Of a DNA stretch of 39,511 nucleotides, positions 23,739 through 32,759 are shown piece by piece. Each line of letters opens with the position of its first letter. Positions within the stretch are counted from its first letter, which is position 1. The translations under genes were made by a program, and so were the position numbers. Below the pieces are notes generated by a model. It was given only the letters and a program-made list of their open reading frames with translations. It made no database searches and was not told the origin of the DNA. Location of the stretch: the NCBI GenBank assembly GCA_018242645.1, contig JAFEBN010000009.1:1-39511 (forward strand). Direction: 5' to 3'. The DNA comes from Planctomycetota bacterium (GTDB lineage: Bacteria; Planctomycetota; Phycisphaerae; Phycisphaerales; UBA1924).

Positions 23739-24779
23739 ATGGCGACGGATCGTCTACTTTCCGCGGGCGCGGGGCCCGACACGCGTGAAGAGCAGCGCAA
23801 CTGGGCGCTGCGCCCCACCACCATCGACGAATACGTCGGGCAGGAAGACCTGATCGAGCGTCTGCGGATCGCGATCTCCGCCGCCAAAAAACGAAACGAA
23901 CCGTGCGAGCACGGGCTTTTCCACGGCCCCCCCGGCTTGGGCAAGACGACGCTCGCCCACCTGATCGCCAGCGAGATGGGCTCGGGCATCCACGTGACCA
24001 GCGGCCCGGTTCTGAGCAAGGGCACCGACCTGGTCGCAGCCCTCACCAGTCTTCGCGAGCGCGACGTGCTGTTCATCGACGAGGTGCACCGGCTGCCGGC
24101 CTCCGTCGAGGAGTTTGTCTATCCCGCGATGGAGGATTACCGGATCGACGTGCCCGTCGACAGCGGCCTGTCGGCACGGACCGTCCAGATCAAGTGCAAG
24201 CCCTTCACGCTCATCGCCGCCACCACGCGGGCGGGACTCATCTCAAGCCCGCTCCGCTCGCGCTTCGGCATCACGCACCACCTGCGCTACTACACCGAGC
24301 CGGAGCTCATCCGCATTCTCAAGCGAAGCTGCTCCCTGCTTTCCGTGGATGTCGAGCATCCCGGCTGTTTGAGCACCATCGCCACCCGCGCGCGGGGCAC
24401 GCCCCGAATCGCCAACCGCTTGCTGCGACGGATCCGCGATTACGCCAGCGTGAAGGGCGACGGCATCATCCGCCCGGACACGGTCACGCAGGCGCTGAAG
24501 CTTGAAGGCGTCGACAACCTCGGGCTGGACGACCTGGACCGAACGTACCTGCGTGTCATCGCCACCACCTACTCCGGCGGGCCCGTGGGCCTGGAAGCCG
24601 TCGCCGCCACGATGAACGAAGACGCGGGAACGCTCGAAGACGTGGTCGAGCCCTTCCTGCTGCAGATCGGGTTCCTGGCTCGGACCCGGCGCGGGCGTCA
24701 ACTGACAAAGGCCGCGTGCGATCACCTCGGGGTGAAGTGGCACGGCCAGTCGCTCTTTGATCCGGAGAATCCGGCCTGA
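23739..24779 (+). CDS. ruvB: Holliday junction branch migration helicase RuvB
   Basis: Hexameric AAA+ motor that drives branch migration with RuvA. ALRPTTIDEYVGQEDLIERL near residue 24 is the family entry motif, Walker A is GPPGLGKTT (63-71), Walker B is VLFIDEVHRL (about 112-121), sensor 1 TLIAATTRAGLISSPLRSRF and the C-terminal winged helix LLQIGFLARTRRGRQLTKAA. 346 residues is normal. The GTG at 23733 is also in frame; ATG 23739 is preferred. ruvA and ruvC are not adjacent. It ends 13 bases before a convergent gene. Confidence 0.97.
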   Translation: MATDRLLSAGAGPDTREEQRNWALRPTTIDEYVGQEDLIERLRIAISAAKKRNEPCEHGLFHGPPGLGKTTLAHLIASEMGSGIHVTSGPVLSKGTDLVAALTSLRERDVLFIDEVHRLPASVEEFVYPAMEDYRIDVPVDSGLSARTVQIKCKPFTLIAATTRAGLISSPLRSRFGITHHLRYYTEPELIRILKRSCSLLSVDVEHPGCLSTIATRARGTPRIANRLLRRIRDYASVKGDGIIRPDTVTQALKLEGVDNLGLDDLDRTYLRVIATTYSGGPVGLEAVAATMNEDAGTLEDVVEPFLLQIGFLARTRRGRQLTKAACDHLGVKWHGQSLFDPENPA

Positions 24780-24792
24780 TCCGATCGCGGAA

Positions 24793-25554
24793 TCAGCGCT
24801 TGCCCGCGGGTTCCTTCATCGACTTGGCGAGTTCCTCGTCGATGTACAGAATGCACTGGCAGGAGGCGCAACGCGTCAGCTTGCCGGAAACCAGCAGGCC
24901 GTTCACCGCTTCGATGGGCAGCGCCATCATGCACGACCCGCAGTGGTATTCGTGGCGCCGACGATCGGCCTCTTCGATGTGGGCCATCGCCTCGTCGCCT
25001 CGGGTCTGCACCAGTCGCTCGAAGAGCACCAGCGTGTCCTTGGGAATATCGCGGGCGAGCGTGTCGCGCTGGTTCTGCAGGTCGGCGAGCTTGTCCTTGA
25101 TCTCGGCGGCACGCTGATCACGGTCGCTCACCGCCACCGCCTGCATGCGCTCGCGCTCGGCGCGGCTCTTCTCGAGCTCGTCGATCTGGCGCTTCACCTC
25201 TTCGACCTTGCCCATCTGCTCGAGCGCAGAGGTTTCCTGCCGGTCACGCTCGGCCTTGATCGTGTTGACCTCGGTCAGGAACGCCTTGTATTCCTTGTTC
25301 GTCTGCGCCGAGTTCATCTGCTCGCGGATCGTCGCCATGCGGGCGTCGAGCCGTTTCACTTCGCCCTCAAAGTTCGCCGCCGCCGCTGCCAGCTGACGCT
25401 GCTGCGCTTCCAGCGAAGATTTCTTGGCGTTGATTTGTTCGATCTGGCGATTCTGCTCCGCGAGGAATTTCTCCGCGGCGCTCAGACGGGAGCGAAGGCC
25501 CCGAAACTGTTTGTCAACCTTGAAGACGCTGAGGAGCTTCGACGTGACGTTCAT
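24793..25554 (-). CDS. Coiled-coil protein with C4 zinc ribbon (DUF164 type)
   Basis: About 190 residues of heptad-rich coiled coil come first, containing the family mark TNKEYKAFLTEVNTIKAERD (about 85-104), then a zinc ribbon with CGSC and CASC pairs (about 205-232). This is the layout of the bacterial zf-RING_7/DUF164 family, seen also in the CdsZ-like and Helicobacter HP0958 proteins, which act as RNA- or protein-binding scaffolds. The 253 residues are normal. It is the last gene of the purA-uppS-cdsA run. Function in this organism is unknown. Confidence 0.85.
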   Translation of the reverse strand: MNVTSKLLSVFKVDKQFRGLRSRLSAAEKFLAEQNRQIEQINAKKSSLEAQQRQLAAAAANFEGEVKRLDARMATIREQMNSAQTNKEYKAFLTEVNTIKAERDRQETSALEQMGKVEEVKRQIDELEKSRAERERMQAVAVSDRDQRAAEIKDKLADLQNQRDTLARDIPKDTLVLFERLVQTRGDEAMAHIEEADRRRHEYHCGSCMMALPIEAVNGLLVSGKLTRCASCQCILYIDEELAKSMKEPAGKR

Positions 25555-25629
25555 GGGTTCTCCGCCAAACGGAGAGAGTGTAGACCCGTGTCAGGCCGCA
25601 GGCGCACATCGAACGATGCGAACCGAGCG

Positions 25630-26568
25630 CTAACCGTGCTGGGGCAACATGAAACGCAGCCACCAGTAAGCGAACGGAGCGACCAGCAAAGGTGAATCCA
25701 GCACATCCAGGATGCCCCCGAAGCCGGGCAGGGATTTTCCGGAGTCCTTGATCCCCGCGTCGCGCTTCAGCAGGCTCATCATGAGATCCCCCGCCTGCCC
25801 GATCAGCGCAAAGAGCATGCCCGTCAGGCCGCCGACCACCAGGAGATTGGCCGGACGCTCCTTCCAGTCGATCAGGTTCACGCCGATTACACCCACGAGC
25901 GTGGAAAGCGCCACGCCGCCGATCAGGCCTTCCCAGGTCTTGCCCGGACTCAGCCAAAGGATGAGTTTGCGCTTTCCGAACGCCCGCCCGGTGAAATACG
26001 CCCCCGTATCGCACGCTTTCACCATCAACAGAACCCACGCCAGCGTCCAGACCGGGTGCTCCCGACGGATCGCGAGGACAAAGCCGAACATGAGCCCGAG
26101 GTAGACGAACGCAAGCATCGTCCCCCCCGCCGCGGCAATCACGCCCTCGGTGTTCTTGTGACGCGAGTAAAACCGCAGCGCCACGATGAACATCAGCACA
26201 GCGGAAGAGCTGACGATCAATCCCCCCGTCGCGGCATCCCAGTGCGGTCCGATGGTGCTGCCGGTCTCCGCGAAGTTGCGCGGGATGAAACTCGAAACGC
26301 ACAGCCCGAAAAACGCCGCGAGCGTCGTGATGCGCTTCGAAGCGTCGATGGCCTTGTCGTGCAATATGTCCGCCAACTCGCGAGAAGCCATGATGCTCAA
26401 GCCGAGCATCACCACGAAGATGATGATGCCCGGAGGCATGGTCGGGTGCGGGTATCCCAGCCTCGTCATCCACGCCGGGCAGGGAAGCTGATCGATAAAG
26501 CCATCGAGCCACAGCAGCCCGAGCAGCACAGCGATCAGGACCGGTCCTAGCAGCAGCCGGTCACGCAC
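25630..26568 (-). CDS. cdsA: Phosphatidate cytidylyltransferase
   Basis: Makes CDP-diacylglycerol from phosphatidate and CTP in the inner membrane, the branch point of phospholipid synthesis. The signature SPGKTWEGLIGG and the block GQAGDLMMSLLKRDAGIKDSG (with the metal-binding Asp residues) are clear, and about eight hydrophobic segments precede and surround them. 312 residues. Its GTG start at 26568 overlaps the uppS stop by 8 bases, so the two are probably translated together. The catalytic site is complete. Confidence 0.92.
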   Translation of the reverse strand: MRDRLLLGPVLIAVLLGLLWLDGFIDQLPCPAWMTRLGYPHPTMPPGIIIFVVMLGLSIMASRELADILHDKAIDASKRITTLAAFFGLCVSSFIPRNFAETGSTIGPHWDAATGGLIVSSSAVLMFIVALRFYSRHKNTEGVIAAAGGTMLAFVYLGLMFGFVLAIRREHPVWTLAWVLLMVKACDTGAYFTGRAFGKRKLILWLSPGKTWEGLIGGVALSTLVGVIGVNLIDWKERPANLLVVGGLTGMLFALIGQAGDLMMSLLKRDAGIKDSGKSLPGFGGILDVLDSPLLVAPFAYWWLRFMLPQHG

Positions 26569-27442
26569 CGAGGTCTCCGATCGGATTGGCGTCGGAGTCG
26601 TCCAGCCCGCCGAAGCGCCGCGAACGCCCCGCGTACTCTCGAATGGCCTGGTGCAGCGCCGCGGAATCGAAATCCGGCCACAGCGTGCTCGTCACGTACA
26701 TCTCCGCGTAACTGATCTGCCAGAGCAGGTAGTTGCTGACGCGCAGCTCGCCCGCCGTGCGAATCAGCAGGTCCGGATCGGGCAGGTCGGGCGCATAAAG
26801 GCGGGCTGCGACAGCCTCCTCATTGATGTCCTCAGGGCGCAGAGTCCCCGCCTTGATCTCGTCGGCGATCCGACGAGCCGCGTCCGCGATCTCCGCGCGA
26901 GCCCCGTAGTTCACCGCCACGCACAGCGTCGGTCCGCGGCAGCGACTCGTCGCATCCACGACCGAATCCAAAGCTGCCAGCACCTCCGCGGGCAGCCCGT
27001 CACGCCGACCGATCCAGCGGAACCGGATGTCATCGCGCAGAAGCGCCTCACGCTCGCCCTCGCAGTAAGCAACGCACAGCAGCATCAGGGCTTGGACTTC
27101 TTCAGGGGGCCGCCGCCAATTCTCGAGGCTGAATGAGTAAAAGGTCATCGCCTCGACACCGAGTCGGCCCGCTTCCTCCACAGTTTCCCGCAGCGCCCGG
27201 GCGCCGTTGCGATGGCCGAAGATCCGCGGGAAACCGCGCTGCTTCGCCCAGCGGCCATTCCCGTCCATGATCACGGCGATGTGCCGCGGAATCCTCCGCG
27301 GGTCAACATCCGGAATGCGCGTGAGCGGATCGGCCTTGGCATAGCGGGCCCGCATCTCGGCCAGGCGGGCAGCCACTTCGGGGTGCGAAGCGAAGTCCTG
27401 CGTCGCGGTGCGTGGAGCTGTAGAGGTAGGTGTCGCAGACAT
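26561..27442 (-). CDS. uppS: Isoprenyl transferase (undecaprenyl diphosphate synthase)
   Basis: Cis-prenyltransferase that makes the C55 carrier lipid of the cell wall. HIAVIMDGNGRWAKQRG contains the catalytic Asp60; GHRNGARALRETVEEAGRLG, FYSFSLENWRRP and the C-terminal DLLIRTAGELRVSNYLLWQ with TLWPDF follow. From ATG 27442 it has 293 residues, with about 50 extra at the N terminus. A GTG at 27502 would overlap purA by 38 bases, so the later ATG, 22 bases past the purA stop, is preferred. Next to cdsA, as in many bacteria. Confidence 0.93.
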   Translation of the reverse strand: MSATPTSTAPRTATQDFASHPEVAARLAEMRARYAKADPLTRIPDVDPRRIPRHIAVIMDGNGRWAKQRGFPRIFGHRNGARALRETVEEAGRLGVEAMTFYSFSLENWRRPPEEVQALMLLCVAYCEGEREALLRDDIRFRWIGRRDGLPAEVLAALDSVVDATSRCRGPTLCVAVNYGARAEIADAARRIADEIKAGTLRPEDINEEAVAARLYAPDLPDPDLLIRTAGELRVSNYLLWQISYAEMYVTSTLWPDFDSAALHQAIREYAGRSRRFGGLDDSDANPIGDLGA

Positions 27443-27464
27443 ACGAAGGTCGAAAGCTCCGCGC

Positions 27465-28823
27465 TCAGGCGGTGATGGTTTGGGCTCGATCGGGGCCGAC
27501 ACTCACAATATCAACCGGCACGCCGACGGCCTGCTCGATGAACTCAACGTACGACCTGGCCCGGGCCGGCAGTTCGGTCCGCGACCGGGCGGCTCCGATT
27601 TCTTCGGAGAATCCCGGCAACTCCGTGTAGACCGGCTCGACAGCACCAAGCGTCGCCCCATCCGGGGTGAATCGATCGGTCTGCTTGCCGCCCAGGCGAT
27701 ACGCCGTGCAGACCCGGACCGTCTCAAAGCCCGCGAGCACGTCGAGCATGGTGAGGGCAATCGACGTGACGCCGTTGATCATCGCGGAATACCGCACGGC
27801 CACCAGGTCGAGCCACCCGACCCGGCGGGGGCGCCCCGTGGTCGTGCCGAATTCCCGTCCCCGATTGCGGATGCGGTCCCCCGTTACCCCCTCAGGCCCC
27901 GGACCGGCCAGTTCGGTGGGCAAAGGACCCGCGCCGACGCGTGTGGAATAGGCCTTCATCACCCCGACCACGCGACCCACGCGCTGAACCGGCACGCCGG
28001 TACCCGTCCCGATACCCGCGACCGCGCACGAGGAGCCCGTCACGAACGGATAGGTTCCGTGATCAACGTCGAGCAGCGTCCCGTTGGCCGACTCAAACAG
28101 CAGCTTGCGACCAGATCGCACCAGGTTGTTGAGCAGATACGTCGTGTCCTGCACCATGGGGCGGATCGCCTCGCCCGCGGATGCCGCCCACTCAGTGATT
28201 CGGGCCGCATCCAGAAACTCCGCAGCGCCCGGCTGATCGGCCAGAAACTTTCGCTTGCCCGCGATGGCCAATTCGATCTTTGAGCGCAGCGACTCCGGAT
28301 CGAGCAGATCGCCCACGCGCACCGCGCCGGAGCGTGTCACTTTCTCCGCGTACGCGGGCCCGATTCCGCGCCTGGTTGTGCCGATCTCCGACACGCCCGG
28401 ATTCTCGCCCCCGCTGCGCGCCAGGCGCTCCGACTTCAACGCGTCCTCGCGCGCAGCATCCTCGGCCTTGTGATACGGCATCACGACATGTGCACGACTC
28501 GAGATGATGAGACCGGATGTATCCACGCCCCGCGCCCGCAGGCCGTCCATTTCTTCCAGCAGCTTGCCCGGGTCGAGAACCACGCCGTTGCCGATCACCG
28601 CGAGTTTGCTCGGATAAAGGATGCCGGAAGGAATCAGGTGGAGCGAGAACCGCTCGCCCTTGACCACGACGCTATGGCCCGCGTTCGCGCCGCCGTTGTA
28701 GCGCACAACGGCGTCGTGATCGGGCGCGATCAAGTCGACGATCTTGCCTTTGCCTTCATCGCCCCACTGGAGGCCGACCACTGCCGTACACGCGGGAGCC
28801 TTGCTTGCATGATTCTCGGACAT
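27465..28823 (-). CDS. purA: Adenylosuccinate synthetase
   Basis: Joins IMP and aspartate with GTP, the first committed step to AMP. The P-loop is GLQWGDEGKGKIVDLI (about 17-32), followed by VRYNGGANAGHSVV, the switch loop ISSRAHVVMPYHKAEDAARE, and the central FESANGTLLDVDHGTYPFVT. The segment FGTTTGRPRRVGWLDLVAVR binds IMP. 452 residues is normal, with a few more at each end. It heads the run purA-uppS-cdsA; no good promoter was found in the 237 bases upstream. Confidence 0.96.
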   Translation of the reverse strand: MSENHASKAPACTAVVGLQWGDEGKGKIVDLIAPDHDAVVRYNGGANAGHSVVVKGERFSLHLIPSGILYPSKLAVIGNGVVLDPGKLLEEMDGLRARGVDTSGLIISSRAHVVMPYHKAEDAAREDALKSERLARSGGENPGVSEIGTTRRGIGPAYAEKVTRSGAVRVGDLLDPESLRSKIELAIAGKRKFLADQPGAAEFLDAARITEWAASAGEAIRPMVQDTTYLLNNLVRSGRKLLFESANGTLLDVDHGTYPFVTGSSCAVAGIGTGTGVPVQRVGRVVGVMKAYSTRVGAGPLPTELAGPGPEGVTGDRIRNRGREFGTTTGRPRRVGWLDLVAVRYSAMINGVTSIALTMLDVLAGFETVRVCTAYRLGGKQTDRFTPDGATLGAVEPVYTELPGFSEEIGAARSRTELPARARSYVEFIEQAVGVPVDIVSVGPDRAQTITA

Positions 28824-29060
28824 GCGCGGGGTGTTCCGTATTGATAGCGCCTCGAGCCGGAAACCAATCGTCGACGAGCGGTGCCAGACGGTAGGCGGCA
28901 GCAGGCTGGTTTCCCCGGGGGCAACCGCCGTCGGGCCGCTTAATCCGGTTGTGCCGCTGTCGTGGGTGCCGCAAAGTCGGTTTTGGGTTGCACGCCTGAT
29001 GCCCGAGCGGTCAAGTTCCGATTCTGGCGACGGTCAGAGTCGTTGCTCGAGGAGCCACCC

Positions 29061-29234
29061 ATGGCGGCAGACACCGTTCGCATCATGTGCCCCAACTTGA
29101 CCTGCCGCAAGGTCCTGGCTGTTCCGGGCAACGCCCGCGGCAAGACCGTCCGCTGCAAGAACTGCGGCACCAACATCCGCGTTCCCGGCGCAAGCGGCGA
29201 CTCCTCGGGTCAGAAATCCGCCCCCGCCGCCTGA
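29061..29234 (+). CDS. Small CxxC zinc-ribbon protein
   Basis: A 57-residue protein with GAGGAG six bases before ATG 29061 (29049-29054). One zinc ribbon fills it: CPNLTC at 10-15 and CKNC at 35-38, with the linker RKVLAVPGNARGKTVR, then a short Gly/Ser/Ala tail. It resembles the MJ0042/zinc-ribbon caps often found at the N terminus of planctomycete membrane or kinase proteins, here as a lone domain. The frame stays open upstream, but that part has no ribosome binding site. Role unknown. Confidence 0.75.
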   Translation: MAADTVRIMCPNLTCRKVLAVPGNARGKTVRCKNCGTNIRVPGASGDSSGQKSAPAA

Positions 29235-29265
29235 CCGCGGCCACTGCCTTCACAATCAAATTGAT

Positions 29266-29766
29266 TTAGAGCTTCGGTGAGTCGTCTTCCTCAAGGAAGT
29301 CGAACTCGAACTCGTCACTGTCGTCCGGATCGGGCACGCGCGTCGGCGGCTCGTGACCCTGCACCGGGGCCTGCTGCGACTTGGCGACGCTCGGAGCCTT
29401 CGGCGGTGCCGCGGCGGGCGCACCCACCTCCACGGCATCTTCAAGCACTTCTTCGGAGTCGATACTCGCCGGCTCGCCTTCCACGCGGAAAACAAAGACA
29501 AACGGCCCGATGCTGATCGTGTCGCCCGCGTGCAGTTCTGTCTGGCTCACCCGCCGACGGTTCACGTAGGTGCCGTTGCTCGAACCCAGGTCTTTCACAT
29601 ATGGCTTCGCGGCGTCGAGCTGAATTTCGCAATGCTGGCGCGAGACGTTGGGATCGGGCAGGCGGATCTGGCAATCGGCCTGACGCCCGACGATAAAGCG
29701 CGCCCGCTTCAGCGGAATCTCCCGCTGCGTGCCGTCATGAGTCACGAGAACGAGTGAGGTTTCCAA
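29266..29766 (-). CDS. FHA-domain protein
   Basis: Residues about 10-95 are a forkhead-associated domain: FIVGRQADCQIRLPDPNVSR (with the phospho-binding Arg and Ser), HCEIQLD, LGSSNGTYVNRRRVSQTEL, and the closing IGPFVFVFRVEG. FHA domains bind phosphothreonine, so the protein probably reads Ser/Thr kinase signals, which are abundant in planctomycetes; no kinase lies in this window. The C-terminal 60 residues are Pro/Ala-rich and end very acidic (DDSDEFEFDFLEEDD). The start is TTG 29766; GTG 29745 is an alternative. 166 residues. Confidence 0.88.
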   Translation of the reverse strand: METSLVLVTHDGTQREIPLKRARFIVGRQADCQIRLPDPNVSRQHCEIQLDAAKPYVKDLGSSNGTYVNRRRVSQTELHAGDTISIGPFVFVFRVEGEPASIDSEEVLEDAVEVGAPAAAPPKAPSVAKSQQAPVQGHEPPTRVPDPDDSDEFEFDFLEEDDSPKL

Positions 29767-29819
29767 AGCTCGCTTATCCTTTCACCGATCCCCGAACCTG
29801 CACCCGCCCCTCAAGGCCC

Positions 29820-31127
29820 GTGAAACACGCTCCACCTGACAACTCGGGCTCATTCCGATCAGGTCAAGATACCCGAATTACCCTTCCGCAGCAACGTCCG
29901 GCAGCTCAATCCGGCCTGGCGCACCCATTGCGCACCTTGGGCCCGGGCAGCCTCCAGGCAACTGTTCGGTCCCTCTATGTCCATGTTCCCTTTTGCAGCC
30001 ACAAATGTCACTATTGCGACTTCTACAGCCTCGTTGACCAGCAGAATCGGCAAGATTCCTTTACTCAACGTCTGATTCGGGAGTTACACGCGCTCGCCCC
30101 CTTCGCCGCGGGGGCACCCCTCCAAACCATCTTCGTCGGAGGGGGCACCCCCTCGCTTCTCCGCCCGGACCTCTGGCGTCAGATCCTGAGCGCGGTTTCA
30201 CGCGACTTTGACCTGTCGGACATGGGACCCGGATCGGGCGAGTTCACGGTGGAATGCAATCCGGAATCCGTCACGCCCGAGCTGCTCGATGTCCTGGCCG
30301 GAGGTGGGGTCAATCGCGTGAGCATGGGCGCTCAGTCCTTTCGCGAACGACATCTGAAGACGCTGGAGCGCAAGCACAATCCAGAGAACGTCGCAAGAGC
30401 GCTCGAGCTCGCCCGCGGCGCCGGTATTCGACGCCACTCCGTTGATCTCATCTTTGGAATTCCCGGTCAGACGTTGGACGAATGGACCGCCGACCTCGAT
30501 GCCGCGGCAGCGCTCGGCACCGAGCACCTCTCCTGCTACAACCTGACCTACGAGCCCGGCACTGCCATGACCGCTCGGCTCAAGCGGGGCGAGTTTCAAC
30601 CCGCGGAAGAAGATGTCGAAGTCGATATGTACATCCGCACCGTGGAGAGACTCCGCCGCCACGGGTTCGATCGCTACGAAATCAGCAACTACAGCAAACC
30701 CGGCGCTGAATCCCGACACAACCTCGTTTATTGGCGCCAGGGACAGTGGCTCGCCGCCGGGCCCTCCGCCTCCGCCCACGTCGCCGGATGGCGATGGAAG
30801 AACCGGCCGCGGCTCGACGACTACCTCACGCAGGATCAGGCCGGGCTGCCCGAAGCCATCGACATCGAATCCCCCGACAGCGGGCGAGCGCTGCACGAGT
30901 GGGCATGGACCGGGCTTCGCTTGCGCGAAGGCATCGACGCCGATGAACTTTTCAAGCGCGCGTCAAGCTGGAGCGAAGGCGCCCCCCCACGCCTGCAGGC
31001 ACTCGCGTCGGTGCTGCAGTCACGGGGACATCTCGTTTGCCGCGGCACACGCTGGCAACTCAGCGACGCCGGGATGCTGCTCGCCGATGGGGTCGCCGTC
31101 GATGTCATGGCCGCCATCGACGGCTGA
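29820..31127 (+). CDS. hemW: Radical SAM protein HemW (coproporphyrinogen oxidase-like)
   Basis: The SAM/iron-sulfur motif is CSHKCHYCDFYS (CxxxCxxC), followed by IFVGGGTPSLLRPD, FTVECNPESVTPE, RVSMGAQSFRERHLKTLERK and DLIFGIPGQTLDEW. Together with the C-terminal HemN-type domain this is the HemW family, thought to insert heme into acceptor proteins rather than to oxidise coproporphyrinogen. The start is uncertain: in-frame candidates are GTG 29754, GTG 29820, TTG 29928 and TTG 29937. The conserved part begins only at about 29970, so the N-terminal 50 residues of this call may not be translated. GTG 29754 would overlap the divergent FHA gene. Confidence 0.88.
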   Translation: MKHAPPDNSGSFRSGQDTRITLPQQRPAAQSGLAHPLRTLGPGSLQATVRSLYVHVPFCSHKCHYCDFYSLVDQQNRQDSFTQRLIRELHALAPFAAGAPLQTIFVGGGTPSLLRPDLWRQILSAVSRDFDLSDMGPGSGEFTVECNPESVTPELLDVLAGGGVNRVSMGAQSFRERHLKTLERKHNPENVARALELARGAGIRRHSVDLIFGIPGQTLDEWTADLDAAAALGTEHLSCYNLTYEPGTAMTARLKRGEFQPAEEDVEVDMYIRTVERLRRHGFDRYEISNYSKPGAESRHNLVYWRQGQWLAAGPSASAHVAGWRWKNRPRLDDYLTQDQAGLPEAIDIESPDSGRALHEWAWTGLRLREGIDADELFKRASSWSEGAPPRLQALASVLQSRGHLVCRGTRWQLSDAGMLLADGVAVDVMAAIDG

Positions 31128-31130
31128 ACA

Positions 31131-31934
31131 TCACGCCGCTTCGTCGGCGTCGGGCGAGCTTTCTTCCGGCTCGGACTTTGCGACAGGCGGCTCGGGTCGC
31201 AAACCCAGCTTGGTGAGCAGCCGCCGCATGTCCCGAGGCAGAGGCGAGCGAACATCAACGGGCTGGCCGGAAATCGGGTGCGAAAGCGCGACCCGATGTG
31301 CGTGCAACGCCAGCCGGCCGCTCGCCTCGGCGATGGCGGGCGGGGCATAGAAGTCATCCCCGAAAATCGGGCAACCGATCGATTCCAGGTGCACGCGCAC
31401 CTGGTGCAGTCGCCCCGTGACAGCGCGGCACTCAAGGTAACTCGCCGCGGGCACCTGATCGAGCACCCGATACGCCGTGATCGCGGGCTTGCCCTTTGCG
31501 GAAATCCGTGCGAGTTTCAGCTCGCGTCCGCCCCGCGTCTGACGCACCTCCGCGATCGGGCGACGGATGACGCCCGAGGCCTGCCTCGGCGCGTGCGATG
31601 CTACAGCGAGATAGAACTTGCGGATCCGCCGGCTCTCAAACTGCTCCCGCAGGCTGTCGTACGCCGACGCGCGCAGCGCAACCAGCAGCAAGCCGCTGGT
31701 CTCACGATCAAGCCGGTGCAGAAGCCCGAAATCGCGCGATTGCCCGAGATTCTGCAGGAGCTTCCCGTACTTTGCAAACAGCCCGTTCAGCAGCGAATTA
31801 CGATCGTGGCCCGCGCCCGGAGTCGTCACGATGCGGGCCGGTTTGTCCACCACGAGCATGTCCGGATCCTCGTAAAGGATCTTGAACTCGACCTGCTCGT
31901 TGGGCTCGATGGTGAAATTCGCCACGGGCAACAC
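31131..31934 (-). CDS. RluD-type RNA pseudouridine synthase
   Basis: Converts uridines to pseudouridine in RNA, most likely 23S rRNA. The catalytic motif is LLHRLDRETSGLLLVA (Asp near residue 76), followed by RRIRKFYLAV, the uridine-site GKPAITAYRVL and TGRLHQVRVHLESIGCPIFG. There is no full S4 domain at the N terminus, only about 20 residues, so it is closer to the short RluA/RluC subgroup. The C-terminal 30 residues are acidic, probably disordered. GTG 31934 overlaps the stop of the preceding gene as TAGTG, so the two are coupled. 267 residues. Confidence 0.88.
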   Translation of the reverse strand: MLPVANFTIEPNEQVEFKILYEDPDMLVVDKPARIVTTPGAGHDRNSLLNGLFAKYGKLLQNLGQSRDFGLLHRLDRETSGLLLVALRASAYDSLREQFESRRIRKFYLAVASHAPRQASGVIRRPIAEVRQTRGGRELKLARISAKGKPAITAYRVLDQVPAASYLECRAVTGRLHQVRVHLESIGCPIFGDDFYAPPAIAEASGRLALHAHRVALSHPISGQPVDVRSPLPRDMRRLLTKLGLRPEPPVAKSEPEESSPDADEAA

Positions 31935-32713
31935 TATTCGAGCGGAATGGCCGGACGCGCCGGGGGCGGCGGCTTGGGTTCACACGCCTGCTCCTCGACA
32001 TACCACCGTCGCTCGCCCCCCAGCGGCTGTACATCACGCGCGAGCAACACGCCCGGGCTCGGTCGAGCAAGTGGCACGTCGCGGATCGCTTGCTTCATGC
32101 CCGGGCCCAGCGCCACCGTCGCGATAAACCGGGTCGCCCCGAGCAGCCGCCCCGTCATGCGGACCCGCTCGTCGTTCACGACGAACAGCGGATCGCCCTT
32201 GGCGTGCAGCGGAGCTCCCTGCGTTGTCCCGCCCGCGAGCAGCGGCAGCATCACGTAATCGAGACGGTCGTGACCCTTCTCCCGCCACCCCAGCACCTCC
32301 TTGAACTCGCGCTCGTACCACGCGCTGGGTCGGTGCACCTGCTCCTCGGGGATGTCCGCCTGCGCGACGATCGACTCCTCGATGAGCGGGAAGAAACTCG
32401 CGCCCGGCGCAAGGTTGTCCTCAACCACCCACAGATGCGTTCGCCTCCAGGGCAAATCGCGGTAGCGCGGGTCGTAAAGCAGCCGCAGCAGGAGGGGCTC
32501 GACGTCCGGCCACGCGGACAGGGCAAGCTGGAAATCCCCGAACTGCCGCACACAGGCGCCCGCGTGGAGAAAAAGATCCGTCGCGACCGCGTCGATCAGT
32601 TCGTCGGCGTCCCGCCGGATCACGACCGACCCGGGCAATTCGGGCTTCACCACCCGCGTGCCGGGCGGGCCCGGCCGTTCGTGCGGATCGAGCAGGTCGT
32701 CAGGGGCGGCCAT
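31934..32713 (-). CDS. 6-phosphogluconolactonase-family protein with degenerate active site
   Basis: The order of motifs follows the 6-phosphogluconolactonase/NagB fold: VVIRRDADELIDAVATDLFL (30-49), FGDFQLALSAWPDVEPLLLR (58-77), WRRTHLWVVEDN (89-100), IPEEQVHR (121-128), DYVMLPLLAGGTTQGAPLHA (152-171), RVRMTGRLLGATRFIATVAL (183-202). The usual LSGGsTP is LSAWPD, DER is EDN, and GxGxDGHTASLF is lost, so hydrolysis of 6-phosphogluconolactone is doubtful. Related SOL3/DevB-like proteins may bind sugar phosphates. Start ATG 32713, 46 bases from the divergent thiE. 259 residues; no other pentose phosphate gene nearby. Moderate confidence. Confidence 0.65.
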   Translation of the reverse strand: MAAPDDLLDPHERPGPPGTRVVKPELPGSVVIRRDADELIDAVATDLFLHAGACVRQFGDFQLALSAWPDVEPLLLRLLYDPRYRDLPWRRTHLWVVEDNLAPGASFFPLIEESIVAQADIPEEQVHRPSAWYEREFKEVLGWREKGHDRLDYVMLPLLAGGTTQGAPLHAKGDPLFVVNDERVRMTGRLLGATRFIATVALGPGMKQAIRDVPLARPSPGVLLARDVQPLGGERRWYVEEQACEPKPPPPARPAIPLE

Positions 32714-32759
32714 GACCAGCACGGTAGCAAAGGTGCCGGCGCGGCATAGGCTCTGCCCC

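Noticed and set aside
29754..29819. GTG 29754 as the hemW start
   Set aside because: It overlaps the divergent FHA gene start; the added residues do not resemble HemW.
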